Positions 1 to 7,561 of a DNA stretch of 27,617 nucleotides are shown here, one piece after another (the first letter of the stretch is position 1; the number at the start of each line of letters is the position of its first letter). The notes beneath the pieces were generated by a model. It worked only from the letters and a program-made list of their open reading frames with translations. It searched no databases and was not told the DNA's origin. Source of the DNA: CAZKMM01 sp964592965 (GTDB lineage: Bacteria > RBG-13-61-14 > DRUE01). The position numbers and the translations under genes are program-made. The DNA is taken from the NCBI GenBank assembly GCA_964592965.1, contig CAZQJX010000019.1:1-27617 (forward strand). Direction: 5' to 3'.

Positions 1-722
1 GAGAGCTTCATCTTGAGATTATTGTTGACCGACTTCTCCGTGAGTTTAATGTTCAAGCAAAGGTAGGCAAGCCTCAGGTTGCTTATAAAGAGACCATTCT
101 GGAGCCGATAGAAACAGAAGGAAGGTTTATCAAGCAAACGGGCGGTAGGGGTCAGTTTGGTGTGGTTAAAATGCGGTTTGAGCCACTTGAGAGGGGGAAA
201 GGATTTGAATTTGAAAGCAGGGTAAGAGAAGGAAGGGTTCCAAAGGAATTTATCCCTGCGGTAGAGAGAGGCGTTCGGGGAGCTATGGAAGTGGGTGAGC
301 TGGCGGGATTTCCTGTAGTGGATATTAGAGCGATTTTGCTTGATGGGCAATATCATGAGGTGGATTCCAGTGATTTTGCTTTTGAGGTTGCGGGTTCGCT
401 TGCGTTTAAAGAGGCGATGCGCAAAACAAAAATGGCATTGCTTGAGCCAATTATGAGCCTAGAGGTGATTGTTCCTGAGCAGTATTTTGGTGATGTTTTG
501 CGCGACCTTAATGCAAGACGAGGTGAGATAACCTCTACGGAGACGAGAAAAGGTGCACAGGTAATTCGTGCGCTTGTGCCCTTAGCGGAGATGTTCGGCT
601 ATGTTAATGACCTCCGCTCCCTCACTCAGGGAAGAGGTAGCTTTACTATGCAGTTTTCCCACTATCAGAGGGTTCCTGAAGATGTTCAGGAGCAGGTACT
701 GTTTAAGGTCAGGGGATATTAA
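1..722 (+). CDS. fusA: Elongation factor G, C-terminal part (5' end outside window)
   Basis: EF-G is the GTPase that moves tRNA and mRNA through the ribosome after peptide transfer. The reading frame is open from base 3 and begins at the family motif GELHLEIIVDRL (from ELHLE here), so the GTP-binding domain and domain II lie upstream. What is visible is the end of domain III, domain IV with the TGGRGQFG segment, and domain V with LEPIMSLEVIVPE and the LNARRGEI turn. It ends at TAA 720-722. An ATG at 162 is internal, not the start. Its position directly upstream of rpsJ is the usual str-S10 junction, except that no tuf gene lies between them. Confidence 0.97.
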   Translation, partial: ELHLEIIVDRLLREFNVQAKVGKPQVAYKETILEPIETEGRFIKQTGGRGQFGVVKMRFEPLERGKGFEFESRVREGRVPKEFIPAVERGVRGAMEVGELAGFPVVDIRAILLDGQYHEVDSSDFAFEVAGSLAFKEAMRKTKMALLEPIMSLEVIVPEQYFGDVLRDLNARRGEITSTETRKGAQVIRALVPLAEMFGYVNDLRSLTQGRGSFTMQFSHYQRVPEDVQEQVLFKVRGY

Positions 723-727
723 AAGAT

Positions 728-802
728 ATGAATAAGAAGCGGGCTATGTTGGAAGCATTCTTGAAAAGAGCGAAAAAGATTTTTAAAAAACGGGGTAAGT
801 AG
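728..802 (+). CDS. 24-codon basic peptide ORF between fusA and rpsJ
   Basis: This is a short frame starting at ATG 728, five bases after the fusA stop, and ending at TAG 800-802, two bases before the rpsJ start. The peptide begins MNKKRAMLEAFLKRAKK and ends in FKKRGK: about half Lys/Arg, with spaced Leu/Phe/Ile, consistent with a short amphipathic helix. It does not match bTHX or the tail of EF-Tu. The ribosome-binding signal is weak (AGGGGA about 12 bases upstream). It may be a real small protein, a coupling ORF carrying ribosomes from fusA to rpsJ, or chance. The tight packing between two genes is the main support. Confidence 0.4.
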   Translation: MNKKRAMLEAFLKRAKKIFKKRGK

Positions 803-804
803 CG

Positions 805-1110
805 ATGCCACAAAGAATTCGGATTAAACTTAAAGCTTATGACCATCAGCTTCTGGACCAATCTGTCCGTGAAATAGTTGAGACTGCCAAACGAACCGGT
901 GCCAAGGTTTCCGGTCCAATTCCGCTTCCAACAGAAATCACCCGCTTTTGCGTGCTTCGCAGTCCGCATGTGGACAAAAAGAGCAGGGAGCATTTTGAGA
1001 TTCGCACGCATAAGCGCCTGATAGACATCATTGACCCCACTCAAGCAACGGTTGATGCGCTCGGCAAGCTGGATTTGAGCGCAGGAATAGATATTGAAAT
1101 TAAGCTTTAG
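805..1110 (+). CDS. rpsJ: 30S ribosomal protein S10
   Basis: S10 is a small-subunit head protein that also acts in transcription antitermination as NusE. The 101-residue product has the usual length and start (MPQRIRIKLKAYDHQLLD), with the conserved core GPIPLPTEITRFCVLRSPH and the REHFEIRTHKRLIDI segment. It is normally the first gene of the S10 operon. Here the next gene, 10 bases on, is rplD and not rplC, which is unusual. Confidence 0.98.
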   Translation: MPQRIRIKLKAYDHQLLDQSVREIVETAKRTGAKVSGPIPLPTEITRFCVLRSPHVDKKSREHFEIRTHKRLIDIIDPTQATVDALGKLDLSAGIDIEIKL

Positions 1111-1120
1111 GAGTTGAACA

Positions 1121-1771
1121 ATGGGTGAGGCGGAACCAGCAGTAGCAGATAAAATTAAAGTGGATGTATATAACCAAAATCGTGAGAAGGTCGGAGAGAC
1201 CGAGCTTCCTGTCAGTGTGTTCGGAGCTCCCATCAAGACCCATATTCTTCATCAGGTAGTTGTTTGGCAAGAGGCTTGTCATCGTCGTGGCACAGCCAGC
1301 ACCAAGACGAGGGGAGAGGTAAGAGGCGGTGGAGCCAAACCTTGGCGCCAGAAGGGATTGGGCAGAGCAAGGCACGGCTCTATTCGCTCTCCGCTCTGGG
1401 TGGGTGGCGGAGTTGTTTTTGGACCCAAGCCAAGAGATTATTCATTTAATCTTCCCAAAAAGGTAAGAAAAGCTGGTCTTCGCTGTGCCCTGAGCTTGAA
1501 ACTTAAGGAAAATCGGCTATTTATCATAGACAAAATCCAGCTAGATGAGATAAAGACCAAAAAGTTCAAAGAAATTTGCGACCGATTTGAGCTAGATAAG
1601 GCGCTCTTTGTTATTGGCGAGAAGGACGAAAAAGTTGAGAAAAGCGCACGCAACCTGCCCAAAGTAAAGGTTCTTCGGGCAGAGGGAATAAATGTTCGTG
1701 ATATATTAAGGTTTAACTGGCTGATTATGGATTTAAAAGCTGTTGAGCGAGTTTCGGAGGCTCTGCAATGA
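1121..1771 (+). CDS. rplD: 50S ribosomal protein L4
   Basis: L4 binds 23S rRNA and its long loop lines the peptide exit tunnel; in some bacteria it also regulates the S10 operon. The 216-residue product carries the tunnel-loop signature (STKTRGEVRGGGAKPWRQKG, then GRARHGSIRSP) at about residues 59-90 and the C-terminal LLVI-type sheet region. The first ~12 residues (MGEAEPAVADKI) are an extension before the usual start and carry no trace of L3. GGAG just after the rpsJ stop (TTTAGGAGTTG) is the ribosome-binding site. Its last four bases overlap rplW. Confidence 0.97.
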   Translation: MGEAEPAVADKIKVDVYNQNREKVGETELPVSVFGAPIKTHILHQVVVWQEACHRRGTASTKTRGEVRGGGAKPWRQKGLGRARHGSIRSPLWVGGGVVFGPKPRDYSFNLPKKVRKAGLRCALSLKLKENRLFIIDKIQLDEIKTKKFKEICDRFELDKALFVIGEKDEKVEKSARNLPKVKVLRAEGINVRDILRFNWLIMDLKAVERVSEALQ

Positions 1772-2061
1772 AGGATATATATCAAATAATTAAGCGCCCG
1801 ATTATAACTGAGAAAAGCACTCAGCTTAATGAGCAGTTAAATCAGGTGGTTTTTGAAGTTGATTGGAATGCCACCAAGCCCCAGATAAAAGAGGCGGTGG
1901 AAAAGATTTTTAATGTAAAAGTAGATAAGGTGCGAACGATGCGTGTTCCGGGCAAACGCAGGCGCTGGGGTAGAAAAATGGTTCAGCGCCAGAGCGCTTG
2001 GAAAAAAGCGATTATTACTTTAAAAGAAGGATACAAAATTGACTTTTACGAGGAGATATAA
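1768..2061 (+). CDS. rplW: 50S ribosomal protein L23
   Basis: L23 sits at the exit of the peptide tunnel and is the docking site for trigger factor and the signal recognition particle. The 97-residue product shows the family start (IIKRPIITEKST), the VEKIFNVKVDKVRTM helix-strand unit and the basic loop PGKRRRWGRK. The start overlaps the rplD stop as ATGA, with GGAGG at 1756-1760, so translation is probably coupled. Confidence 0.97.
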   Translation: MKDIYQIIKRPIITEKSTQLNEQLNQVVFEVDWNATKPQIKEAVEKIFNVKVDKVRTMRVPGKRRRWGRKMVQRQSAWKKAIITLKEGYKIDFYEEI

Positions 2062-2063
2062 AG

Positions 2064-2885
2064 ATGCCAATTAAAACCTTCAAGCCAACCACGCCTGGCA
2101 GACGGCATATGACAGTTTTAGATTTCAGCGAGCTGACGAAAAAGCCGCCTGAAAAAAGGCTTCTGCGCCCACTGGTTCGCCGGGCAGGAAGGAACAATTA
2201 TGGTCACATTACGGTCTGGTGTCGTGGCGGTGGTCATAAACGCAGATATAGAATTATTGATTTTAAACGGGATAAAAGAGGCATTCCTGCAAAGGTAGCC
2301 TCTATTGAATATGACCCTAATCGCAGTGCCTTTATTGCTCTTTTAAACTATGTTGACGGTGAGAAGCGATACATCATTGCTCCTCATGGATTAAAAGTTG
2401 GAGATACAGTTATTGCTGATGAAAATGCAGAGATAAAGGTTGGAAATCACCTGCCTTTAAAGAATATTCCTTTAGGAACTTTAATTCATAATGTTGAGCT
2501 GAAGATAGGTAAGGGCGGTCAGCTTATTCGCTCAGCAGGCACTTATGGTCAGGTAGTTGCCAAAGAAGGTAAGTATGCTCTGATTCGGCTTCCAAGCGGT
2601 GAGGAGCGGTTAATTCATCAAGAATGCTGGGCAACTATTGGTCAGGTGAGCAATCCTGACCATATTAATATAACTCTTGGAAAAGCAGGAAGAAGCAGAT
2701 GGCTGGGAAGGCGTCCGGCAGTGCGGGGAGTGGCAATGAACCCTGTTGACCATCCTCACGGTGGCGGTGAAGGCAGAAGCGGACCAGGAAGACATCCGGT
2801 AACGCCTTGGGGATTTCCAACTCTTGGCGCTAAAACCAGAAGAAATAAGCGAACGGATAAGTTTATTGTCAAAAGAAGAAAATAA
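2064..2885 (+). CDS. rplB: 50S ribosomal protein L2
   Basis: L2 is a core 23S rRNA-binding protein needed for subunit joining and peptidyl transferase assembly. The 273-residue product is full length. It has the N-terminal KPTTPGRRHMT, the RNA-binding GGGHKRRYRIIDFKRDK, and the C-terminal VDHPHGGGEGRSGPGRHPV stretch that contains the histidine next to the peptidyl transferase centre. AGGAG at 2051-2055 precedes the start. It is two bases from rplW. Confidence 0.98.
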   Translation: MPIKTFKPTTPGRRHMTVLDFSELTKKPPEKRLLRPLVRRAGRNNYGHITVWCRGGGHKRRYRIIDFKRDKRGIPAKVASIEYDPNRSAFIALLNYVDGEKRYIIAPHGLKVGDTVIADENAEIKVGNHLPLKNIPLGTLIHNVELKIGKGGQLIRSAGTYGQVVAKEGKYALIRLPSGEERLIHQECWATIGQVSNPDHINITLGKAGRSRWLGRRPAVRGVAMNPVDHPHGGGEGRSGPGRHPVTPWGFPTLGAKTRRNKRTDKFIVKRRK

Positions 2886-2897
2886 AGGAGGTGTAAG

Positions 2898-3188
2898 GTG
2901 CCTCGTTCAATAAAAAAGGGACCGTTTGTTGATGACCATTTGCTTCGTAAGGTGCTTAAGGCAAAAGAAACGGGCGACCGCAAGCCCATACGCACTTGGT
3001 CCCGTCGCTCCACCATTATTCCAGAAATGGTGGGGCTTACTTTCCATGTGCATAACGGCAGGAAGTTTATACCTGTGTTTATTACTGAGAATATGGTAGG
3101 ACACAAGCTTGGCGAGTTTGCTCCTACACGGACATTTTACGGGCACGCAGCAGATAGAAAAGCCAAGCTTAAAGGAAAGAAGAAGTGA
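2898..3188 (+). CDS. rpsS: 30S ribosomal protein S19
   Basis: S19 is a head protein that contacts S13 and the A-site tRNA. The 96-residue product has the family features KKGPFVDDHLLRKV, WSRRSTIIPEMVGLTF, VHNGRKFIPVFI and GHKLGEFAPTRTF. The start is GTG 2898, chosen because AAAGGAGGTG (2884-2893) lies directly upstream and because the peptide then begins as expected (PRSIKKGPF). Confidence 0.97.
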   Translation: MPRSIKKGPFVDDHLLRKVLKAKETGDRKPIRTWSRRSTIIPEMVGLTFHVHNGRKFIPVFITENMVGHKLGEFAPTRTFYGHAADRKAKLKGKKK

Positions 3189-3197
3189 GGCGGTAAA

Positions 3198-3533
3198 ATG
3201 TCTGAGGCAGTGGCAAGATTAAGATACATTCGCATTTCGCCGAGAAAGGCGAGATTGGTTGCAGATGCTATACGGGGAAAGAGCGTGGAAGAAGCTCGCA
3301 CCATTTTAAGATTAAGCCCGAAAAAGGCAGCGAGGATTATTTACAAGGTTTTGCAATCCGCTATTGCTAATGCTGAGCAGAAAGGGGATATGGATATATC
3401 AAATCTTTATATAAAGAAGATTACAGTTGATGGTGGTCCGATGCTTATTCGGTTTCGGGCAAGAGCAATGGGTCGTGCGGTAAGAATCAGGCGCAGGACA
3501 AGTCATATAACTATAGTTTTGGCAGAAAAATAA
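3198..3533 (+). CDS. rplV: 50S ribosomal protein L22
   Basis: L22 contributes a beta-hairpin to the peptide exit tunnel. The 111-residue product shows RYIRISPRKARLVADAIRGK near the N-terminus and the C-terminal hairpin with DGGPMLIRFRARAMGRA and RRRTSHITIVL. It starts ten bases after rpsS in the usual S19-L22-S3 order. Confidence 0.97.
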   Translation: MSEAVARLRYIRISPRKARLVADAIRGKSVEEARTILRLSPKKAARIIYKVLQSAIANAEQKGDMDISNLYIKKITVDGGPMLIRFRARAMGRAVRIRRRTSHITIVLAEK

Positions 3534-3551
3534 AAGAAAGGAGGTGACCTT

Positions 3552-4208
3552 TTGGGTCAAAAGACTCATCCGATAGGTTTTCGGCTGGGATACATTAAAA
3601 CTTGGGAATCCCGCTGGTATGCAGATAAAGATTACGCCAAGCTGTTGCACGAAGATTTAAAGATTCGTGGTTATATCAAGAAAAAGCTTTATCATGCAGG
3701 GATTAGCAAGATTGAAATAGAAAGAAGCACGAACAAATGCAGAGTTAATATCTATGCTGCTCGTCCAGCAATGATTATTGGAAGAAGAGGGCAAGAAGTT
3801 GATGTTTTGAAAAAAGAGCTTCAGCAGTTCACTGATGCAGATATTTTCGTCAACATCTTGGAAGTAAGACCAGCGGAAACAGATGCTCAGCTAGTAAGCG
3901 AGAACATCGCTTTACAGATAGAGCGAAGGGTTAGTTATAGAAGGGCGATGAAAAAGGCAATTAATCTAGCAATGAAATTTGGTGCTCAGGGAATAAAGGT
4001 AAGATGTGCAGGGAGATTGGGCGGAGCAGAGATAGCACGGGCAGAGTGGTATCGGGAAGGAAGGGTTCCGCTTCAGACCCTTCGTGCAGATATAGATTAT
4101 GGGTTTGCAGAGGCAAAAACCACTTATGGAGTAATTGGTGTTAAGGTTTGGATTTTTAAAGGAGAGATTTTAAAAGGCAAAAAAGGAAAAGAAACCCTGA
4201 TGCTATAA
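3552..4208 (+). CDS. rpsC: 30S ribosomal protein S3
   Basis: S3 lies at the mRNA entry channel. The 218-residue product has the N-terminal GQKTHPIGFRLG, a KH domain with the loop MIIGRRGQEV (about residues 75-84), and the C-terminal AEWYREGRVPLQTLRADIDY segment. The start is TTG 3552, an uncommon start codon, but it is supported by a near-perfect Shine-Dalgarno AAGGAGGTGA just upstream and by the canonical GQKTHP start of the protein. Confidence 0.97.
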   Translation: MGQKTHPIGFRLGYIKTWESRWYADKDYAKLLHEDLKIRGYIKKKLYHAGISKIEIERSTNKCRVNIYAARPAMIIGRRGQEVDVLKKELQQFTDADIFVNILEVRPAETDAQLVSENIALQIERRVSYRRAMKKAINLAMKFGAQGIKVRCAGRLGGAEIARAEWYREGRVPLQTLRADIDYGFAEAKTTYGVIGVKVWIFKGEILKGKKGKETLML

Positions 4209-4220
4209 AGGAGGAGCTTT

Positions 4221-4643
4221 ATGCTTCAGCCAAGAAAAACCAAATACAGAAAACAGCAGAAAGGCAGAGTTAAAGGCAAAGCGAGCAGGGGCAATACTCT
4301 TGCCTTTGGTGAATATGGCTTGCAGGCGCTGGGAAGGGGTTGGATCACTGCTCGTCAGATTGAAGCTGCTAGAGTTGCTATTATTCGTCATGTTAAACGC
4401 AGTGGTAAGCTCTGGATAAGGATTTTTCCTGATAAGCCTCTTACCAAAAAGCCCCTAGAGACAAGAATGGGTAAAGGTAAAGGCAATCCTGAGGAATGGG
4501 TAGCTGTGGTTAAGCCGGGAAGGATTCTTTATGAGCTTGAGGGAGTAAGCGAGGCAACCGCTCGCGAGGCATTTCGCCTTGCTTCTCATAAATTGCCGAT
4601 AGCGACAAGATTTGTAACCAGGGAGCATAGCTATGCGGGCTAG
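4221..4643 (+). CDS. rplP: 50S ribosomal protein L16
   Basis: L16 organises the A-site side of the large subunit. The 140-residue product shows the start MLQPRKTKYRKQQKGR, GLQALGRGWITARQIEAARVA, the RIFPDKPLTKKPLETRMGKGKG basic loop region (split by family-typical spacing) and VKPGRILYELEG. AAAGGAGG precedes the start. The gene ends 11 bases inside rpmC. Confidence 0.97.
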   Translation: MLQPRKTKYRKQQKGRVKGKASRGNTLAFGEYGLQALGRGWITARQIEAARVAIIRHVKRSGKLWIRIFPDKPLTKKPLETRMGKGKGNPEEWVAVVKPGRILYELEGVSEATAREAFRLASHKLPIATRFVTREHSYAG

Positions 4644-4836
4644 TGAGCTAAGAACAATGAGCGATGAAGAGCTCCTTGCCAAAGAGGAGGAGTTGAGGAA
4701 AACTTTGTTTAATTTAAGAATACAAAAGGCAACAGGTCAGCTTACCAATACCGCATTGATTCGGCAGACCAAAAGAGATTTGGCGAGGGTACTTACTGTC
4801 ATTCGTGAAAGGAATCTTAAGGGGAAAAAGAAATGA
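4633..4836 (+). CDS. rpmC: 50S ribosomal protein L29
   Basis: L29 is a small two-helix protein at the tunnel exit beside L23. The 67-residue product shows ASELRTMSDEELLAKEEEL, then LFNLRIQKATGQL and a basic C-terminal helix ending in KGKKK. The start lies inside rplP, with GGGAG at 4621-4625 as its ribosome-binding site, and its end overlaps rpsQ by four bases (ATGA). Confidence 0.96.
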   Translation: MRASELRTMSDEELLAKEEELRKTLFNLRIQKATGQLTNTALIRQTKRDLARVLTVIRERNLKGKKK

Positions 4837-5138
4837 GCGAGGCAAAGCCCAGAGGGCAGAGGAAGATTTTTCAGGGCATAGTTGTTAGCGACAAGATGGA
4901 TAAGACTGTTGTGGTGGAAGTTGAGCGGACGGTTTTACATCCACTTTATAAAAAATACATCAGGCGCAAGAAGAAGTTTATGGCACATGATGAACGCAAT
5001 GAATGCCGAATTGGCGATAAAGTGCAGATTATAGAAACCCGACCATTAAGCAAGTATAAACGCTGGCGGGTGATGAAGATTCTTGAGCGGGCAAGAAGAT
5101 TGGGTGAGGAAGAGGTGGTAAGCAATGATACAGAATGA
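4833..5138 (+). CDS. rpsQ: 30S ribosomal protein S17
   Basis: S17 is an early-binding 16S rRNA protein with an OB fold. The 101-residue product has GIVVSDKMDKTVVVEVER, HPLYKKYIRRKKKFMAHDE and the ETRPLSKYKRWRV signature. At 101 residues it is somewhat longer than the 84-residue E. coli protein because of short basic and acidic extensions at both ends. It overlaps rpmC by 4 bases and rplN by 14. Confidence 0.96.
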   Translation: MSEAKPRGQRKIFQGIVVSDKMDKTVVVEVERTVLHPLYKKYIRRKKKFMAHDERNECRIGDKVQIIETRPLSKYKRWRVMKILERARRLGEEEVVSNDTE

Positions 5139-5493
5139 AACTGTATTAAATGTTGCTGACAATTCTGGTGCCCGAAAGGTTCTTTGCATCAGGGTGCTGG
5201 GCGGAAGTAAGCGAAAGTATGCGACAGTGGGAGATGTGATTGTGGTTTCTGTTAAGGATGCTCTTCCTGATTCCAAGGTAAAAAAGGGAGATGTGCTTCG
5301 GGCAGTGGTGGTGAGAACTAAAAAGGAGATTCACCGCCCAGATGGAACCTATATTCGCTTTGATGATAATTCTGCGGTTTTAATCAACAACCAGATGGAA
5401 CCGCTTGGAACCCGTGTATTTGGTCCTGTTGCAAGGGAGCTTCGGGCAAAGAAATTTATGAAAATAATCTCTCTTGCGCCGGAGGTGCTATGA
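5125..5493 (+). CDS. rplN: 50S ribosomal protein L14
   Basis: L14 lies at the subunit interface and contacts 16S rRNA helix 14. The 122-residue product is full length, with the family start MIQNETVLNVADNSGARKV, the GDVIVVSVKDALPDSKVKKGD region and the C-terminal GTRVFGPVARELR. The start lies 14 bases inside rpsQ, with AGAGGTGG upstream. It opens the spc part of the cluster without any gap, so the S10 and spc groups look like one transcription unit. Confidence 0.97.
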   Translation: MIQNETVLNVADNSGARKVLCIRVLGGSKRKYATVGDVIVVSVKDALPDSKVKKGDVLRAVVVRTKKEIHRPDGTYIRFDDNSAVLINNQMEPLGTRVFGPVARELRAKKFMKIISLAPEVL

Positions 5494-5828
5494 ACACACA
5501 AAGGGCAAAGTGGTCGCACATTAAAAAAGGCGACACGGTTATGGTCATTGCTGGTGATGAAAAGGGCAAAACCGGCAAGGTGCTTCGTGTTGACCGAAAG
5601 AAGGAACGAGCAGTGGTTGAAAAGGTTAATTTTATTAAACGCCATGTTCGTCCCGGTCATCCGATGGCGCCTCAAGGTGGGATTATTGAAAGAGAGGCGC
5701 CTATACATATAAGTAATCTTATGCTGGTTTGCCCAAAATGCGGCAAGCCCACTCGGGTAAAAAATGAGCGGCTGGAAAATCGCAAGCGAGTAAGGGTCTG
5801 CAAGCGCTGTGGAGAGCAGATTGATTAG
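5490..5828 (+). CDS. rplX: 50S ribosomal protein L24, zinc-ribbon form
   Basis: L24 starts large-subunit assembly by binding the 5' part of 23S rRNA. The 112-residue product has a KOW motif (KKGDTVMVIAGDEKGKTGKV), then VEKVNFIKRHVRP, and a C-terminal pair of CxxC knuckles (CPKCGKPT and CKRCGE) that should bind zinc, a form seen in many bacteria. The start overlaps rplN as ATGA, with GGAGGTG immediately upstream. Confidence 0.96.
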   Translation: MNTQRAKWSHIKKGDTVMVIAGDEKGKTGKVLRVDRKKERAVVEKVNFIKRHVRPGHPMAPQGGIIEREAPIHISNLMLVCPKCGKPTRVKNERLENRKRVRVCKRCGEQID

Positions 5829-5841
5829 GGGAAGGTGAGAG

Positions 5842-6384
5842 ATGGCACGGCTGAAAGAATTATATAAAGAATATGTGATTCCCGAAATGATGAAGCGGTT
5901 TGGATATAAAAATCCGCTTCAGGTGCCGAGGATTGAAAAGGTGGTTATTAATATGGGCTTGGGTGCTGCTGTGCAGAATATAAAAATTATTGATAGCGCT
6001 ATGGAAGAGCTGGCTGCTATTACTGGACAGAAGCCAGTGGTGACACGAGCAAAGCGCTCCATTGCTGCTTTTAAGCTCCGTGCTGGTATGCCTATTGGAT
6101 GTATGGTGACGCTCCGCAGGGAGCGTATGTATGAGTTTCTTGACCGACTTTTTAATATTGCTCTTCCCCGGGTGAGGGATTTTAGGGGGCTTAATCCCAA
6201 AGGATTTGACGGAAGAGGTAATTATACCATTGGTATTCGTGAGCAGATAATCTTTCCAGAAATAAATTATGATAAAGTGGAGAGGATTCAGGGAATGAAT
6301 ATCACCATTGTCACCACTGCCAAGACAGATGAGGAAGCAAGAGAAATGCTTGCACTTTTAGGAATGCCATTCCGCCAAGGATAA
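5842..6384 (+). CDS. rplE: 50S ribosomal protein L5
   Basis: L5 binds 5S rRNA and contacts the P-site tRNA. The 180-residue product has the usual length and shows PRIEKVVINMGLGAAV, ITGQKPVVTRAKRSIAAFKL, LPRVRDFRGLNPKGFDGRGN and the C-terminal GMNITIVTTAKTDEEA. AAGGTGAG upstream is the ribosome-binding site. Confidence 0.97.
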   Translation: MARLKELYKEYVIPEMMKRFGYKNPLQVPRIEKVVINMGLGAAVQNIKIIDSAMEELAAITGQKPVVTRAKRSIAAFKLRAGMPIGCMVTLRRERMYEFLDRLFNIALPRVRDFRGLNPKGFDGRGNYTIGIREQIIFPEINYDKVERIQGMNITIVTTAKTDEEAREMLALLGMPFRQG

Positions 6385-6395
6385 AGGAGGTTGAA

Positions 6396-6581
6396 ATGAC
6401 CAGAAAGGCGTTAATGGTAAAGGCACAGCGTGAGCCGAAATTTAAGGTGAGAAAGTATAACCGCTGTCCGATTTGCGGTCGTCCTCGTGCTTATATGCGC
6501 AAGTTTCAAATGTGCAGAATTTGTTTTCGCAAGCTTGCGCTGGAGGGAAAAATTCCCGGAGTAATTAAAGCCAGTTGGTGA
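6396..6581 (+). CDS. rpsZ: 30S ribosomal protein S14, type Z (zinc-binding)
   Basis: S14 completes the small-subunit head. The 61-residue product is the short zinc-binding form, with CPIC and CRIC pairs, the basic segment RPRAYMRKFQ between them, and the C-terminal IPGVIKASW characteristic of the family. It starts after a strong AAAGGAGGTTG. The short form is common in thermophiles and Gram-positive bacteria. Confidence 0.97.
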   Translation: MTRKALMVKAQREPKFKVRKYNRCPICGRPRAYMRKFQMCRICFRKLALEGKIPGVIKASW

Positions 6582-6593
6582 GAGGTGATAGTT

Positions 6594-6995
6594 ATGGTAA
6601 TGACTGACCCGATTGCGGATATGTTAACCCGCATTCGCAATGCTCTTATGGCAAAGCATGAGCAGGTAGAGATGCCTTCTAGCAAGATGAAGCTGGAAAT
6701 TGCCAGAATTTTAAAGCACGAAGGTTATATTAAAAACTACAAGGTTATACAGGACGGAAAGAAATCTTATTTAAGAATCTTTCTTAAATACGATGAGGAG
6801 ACAAAAAAACCTGCTATTTTAGGACTGGAGCGGGTGAGCAAGCCAGGAAGAAGGGTTTATGTTGGGGTTGAGGACATTCCGCTTGTTAAGAAAGGTTTGG
6901 GAATTGCCATTTTAAGCACCAGCAAGGGCGTGCTTACAGATAAGCAGGCAAAAAAGCTCAAAGTTGGTGGAGAGGTAATCTGCAAAATCTGGTGA
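6594..6995 (+). CDS. rpsH: 30S ribosomal protein S8
   Basis: S8 binds the central domain of 16S rRNA. The 133-residue product shows TDPIADMLTRIRNA at its start, FLKYDEETKKPAILGLERVS in the middle and the C-terminal GLGIAILSTSKGVLTDKQAK. An upstream in-frame GTG at 6585 exists, but it lies within the ribosome-binding sequence GAGGTGAT; ATG 6594 has correct spacing, so it is preferred. ATG 6600 is a further alternative. Confidence 0.96.
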   Translation: MVMTDPIADMLTRIRNALMAKHEQVEMPSSKMKLEIARILKHEGYIKNYKVIQDGKKSYLRIFLKYDEETKKPAILGLERVSKPGRRVYVGVEDIPLVKKGLGIAILSTSKGVLTDKQAKKLKVGGEVICKIW

Positions 6996-7004
6996 GGAGA
7001 GAAA

Positions 7005-7547
7005 ATGTCCAAAATAGGTAAAAAGCCAATTTCTATTCCCAGCGGAGTGGAGGTAAAGTGGGAAAAGCCTGTGGTTAAGGTAAAGGGACCAAAGGGAGAG
7101 CTCAGCTTGGAGCTGAGAGATGAGGTTGATTTGGAAATTTCAGACAGCGAGGTTCGGGTAAAGAAGGTTGCAGATACCAAACTGGCACGCTCCCTTTGGG
7201 GAACCTATCGCAGTTTAATTAACAATATGATTATTGGTGTAAGCCAGGGATTTGAGAAAAAGCTGGAGCTGGTGGGAGTGGGATACAGAGCTGAAGTTAA
7301 GGGTAATACATTGGTGCTCCAGCTCGGATACAGCCATCCTATTGAGTATCCTATTCCTGAAGGGATTGAGATTAAGGCAGAAAGAACTTCAATTACAGTG
7401 AGAGGAATAGATAAACAAAAAGTGGGTCAGGTGGCAGCAGAGATTCGTGCTTTTCGTCCACCTGAGCCTTACAAAGGCAAAGGCATCAGATATGAAGGCG
7501 AACAGGTCAGGCGTAAAGCTGGCAAGGCTGCGGTTGGAGCAAGATAA
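7005..7547 (+). CDS. rplF: 50S ribosomal protein L6
   Basis: L6 lies near the factor-binding site of the large subunit. The 180-residue product holds two repeats of the L6 fold, with KIGKKPISIPSGVEV at the N-terminus, LVGVGYRAEVKGNTLVLQLG in the middle and the family signature around PPEPYKGKGIRYEGE near the C-terminus. TGAGGAGAG precedes the start. Confidence 0.97.
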   Translation: MSKIGKKPISIPSGVEVKWEKPVVKVKGPKGELSLELRDEVDLEISDSEVRVKKVADTKLARSLWGTYRSLINNMIIGVSQGFEKKLELVGVGYRAEVKGNTLVLQLGYSHPIEYPIPEGIEIKAERTSITVRGIDKQKVGQVAAEIRAFRPPEPYKGKGIRYEGEQVRRKAGKAAVGAR

Positions 7548-7561
7548 TTGAGGTTTAGAAA

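Noticed and set aside
728..802. Remnant of tuf (EF-Tu) between fusA and rpsJ
   Set aside because: The peptide shares nothing with the EF-Tu C-terminus; loss of tuf at this place is common, so no remnant is claimed.
709..1236. 175-residue antisense frame covering rpsJ
   Set aside because: It fully overlaps rpsJ and the start of rplD, has no recognisable features, and is explained by codon bias on the opposite strand.
6585..6593. GTG 6585 as the rpsH start
   Set aside because: It lies within the ribosome-binding sequence GAGGTGAT. ATG 6594 gives proper spacing and the usual S8 start.
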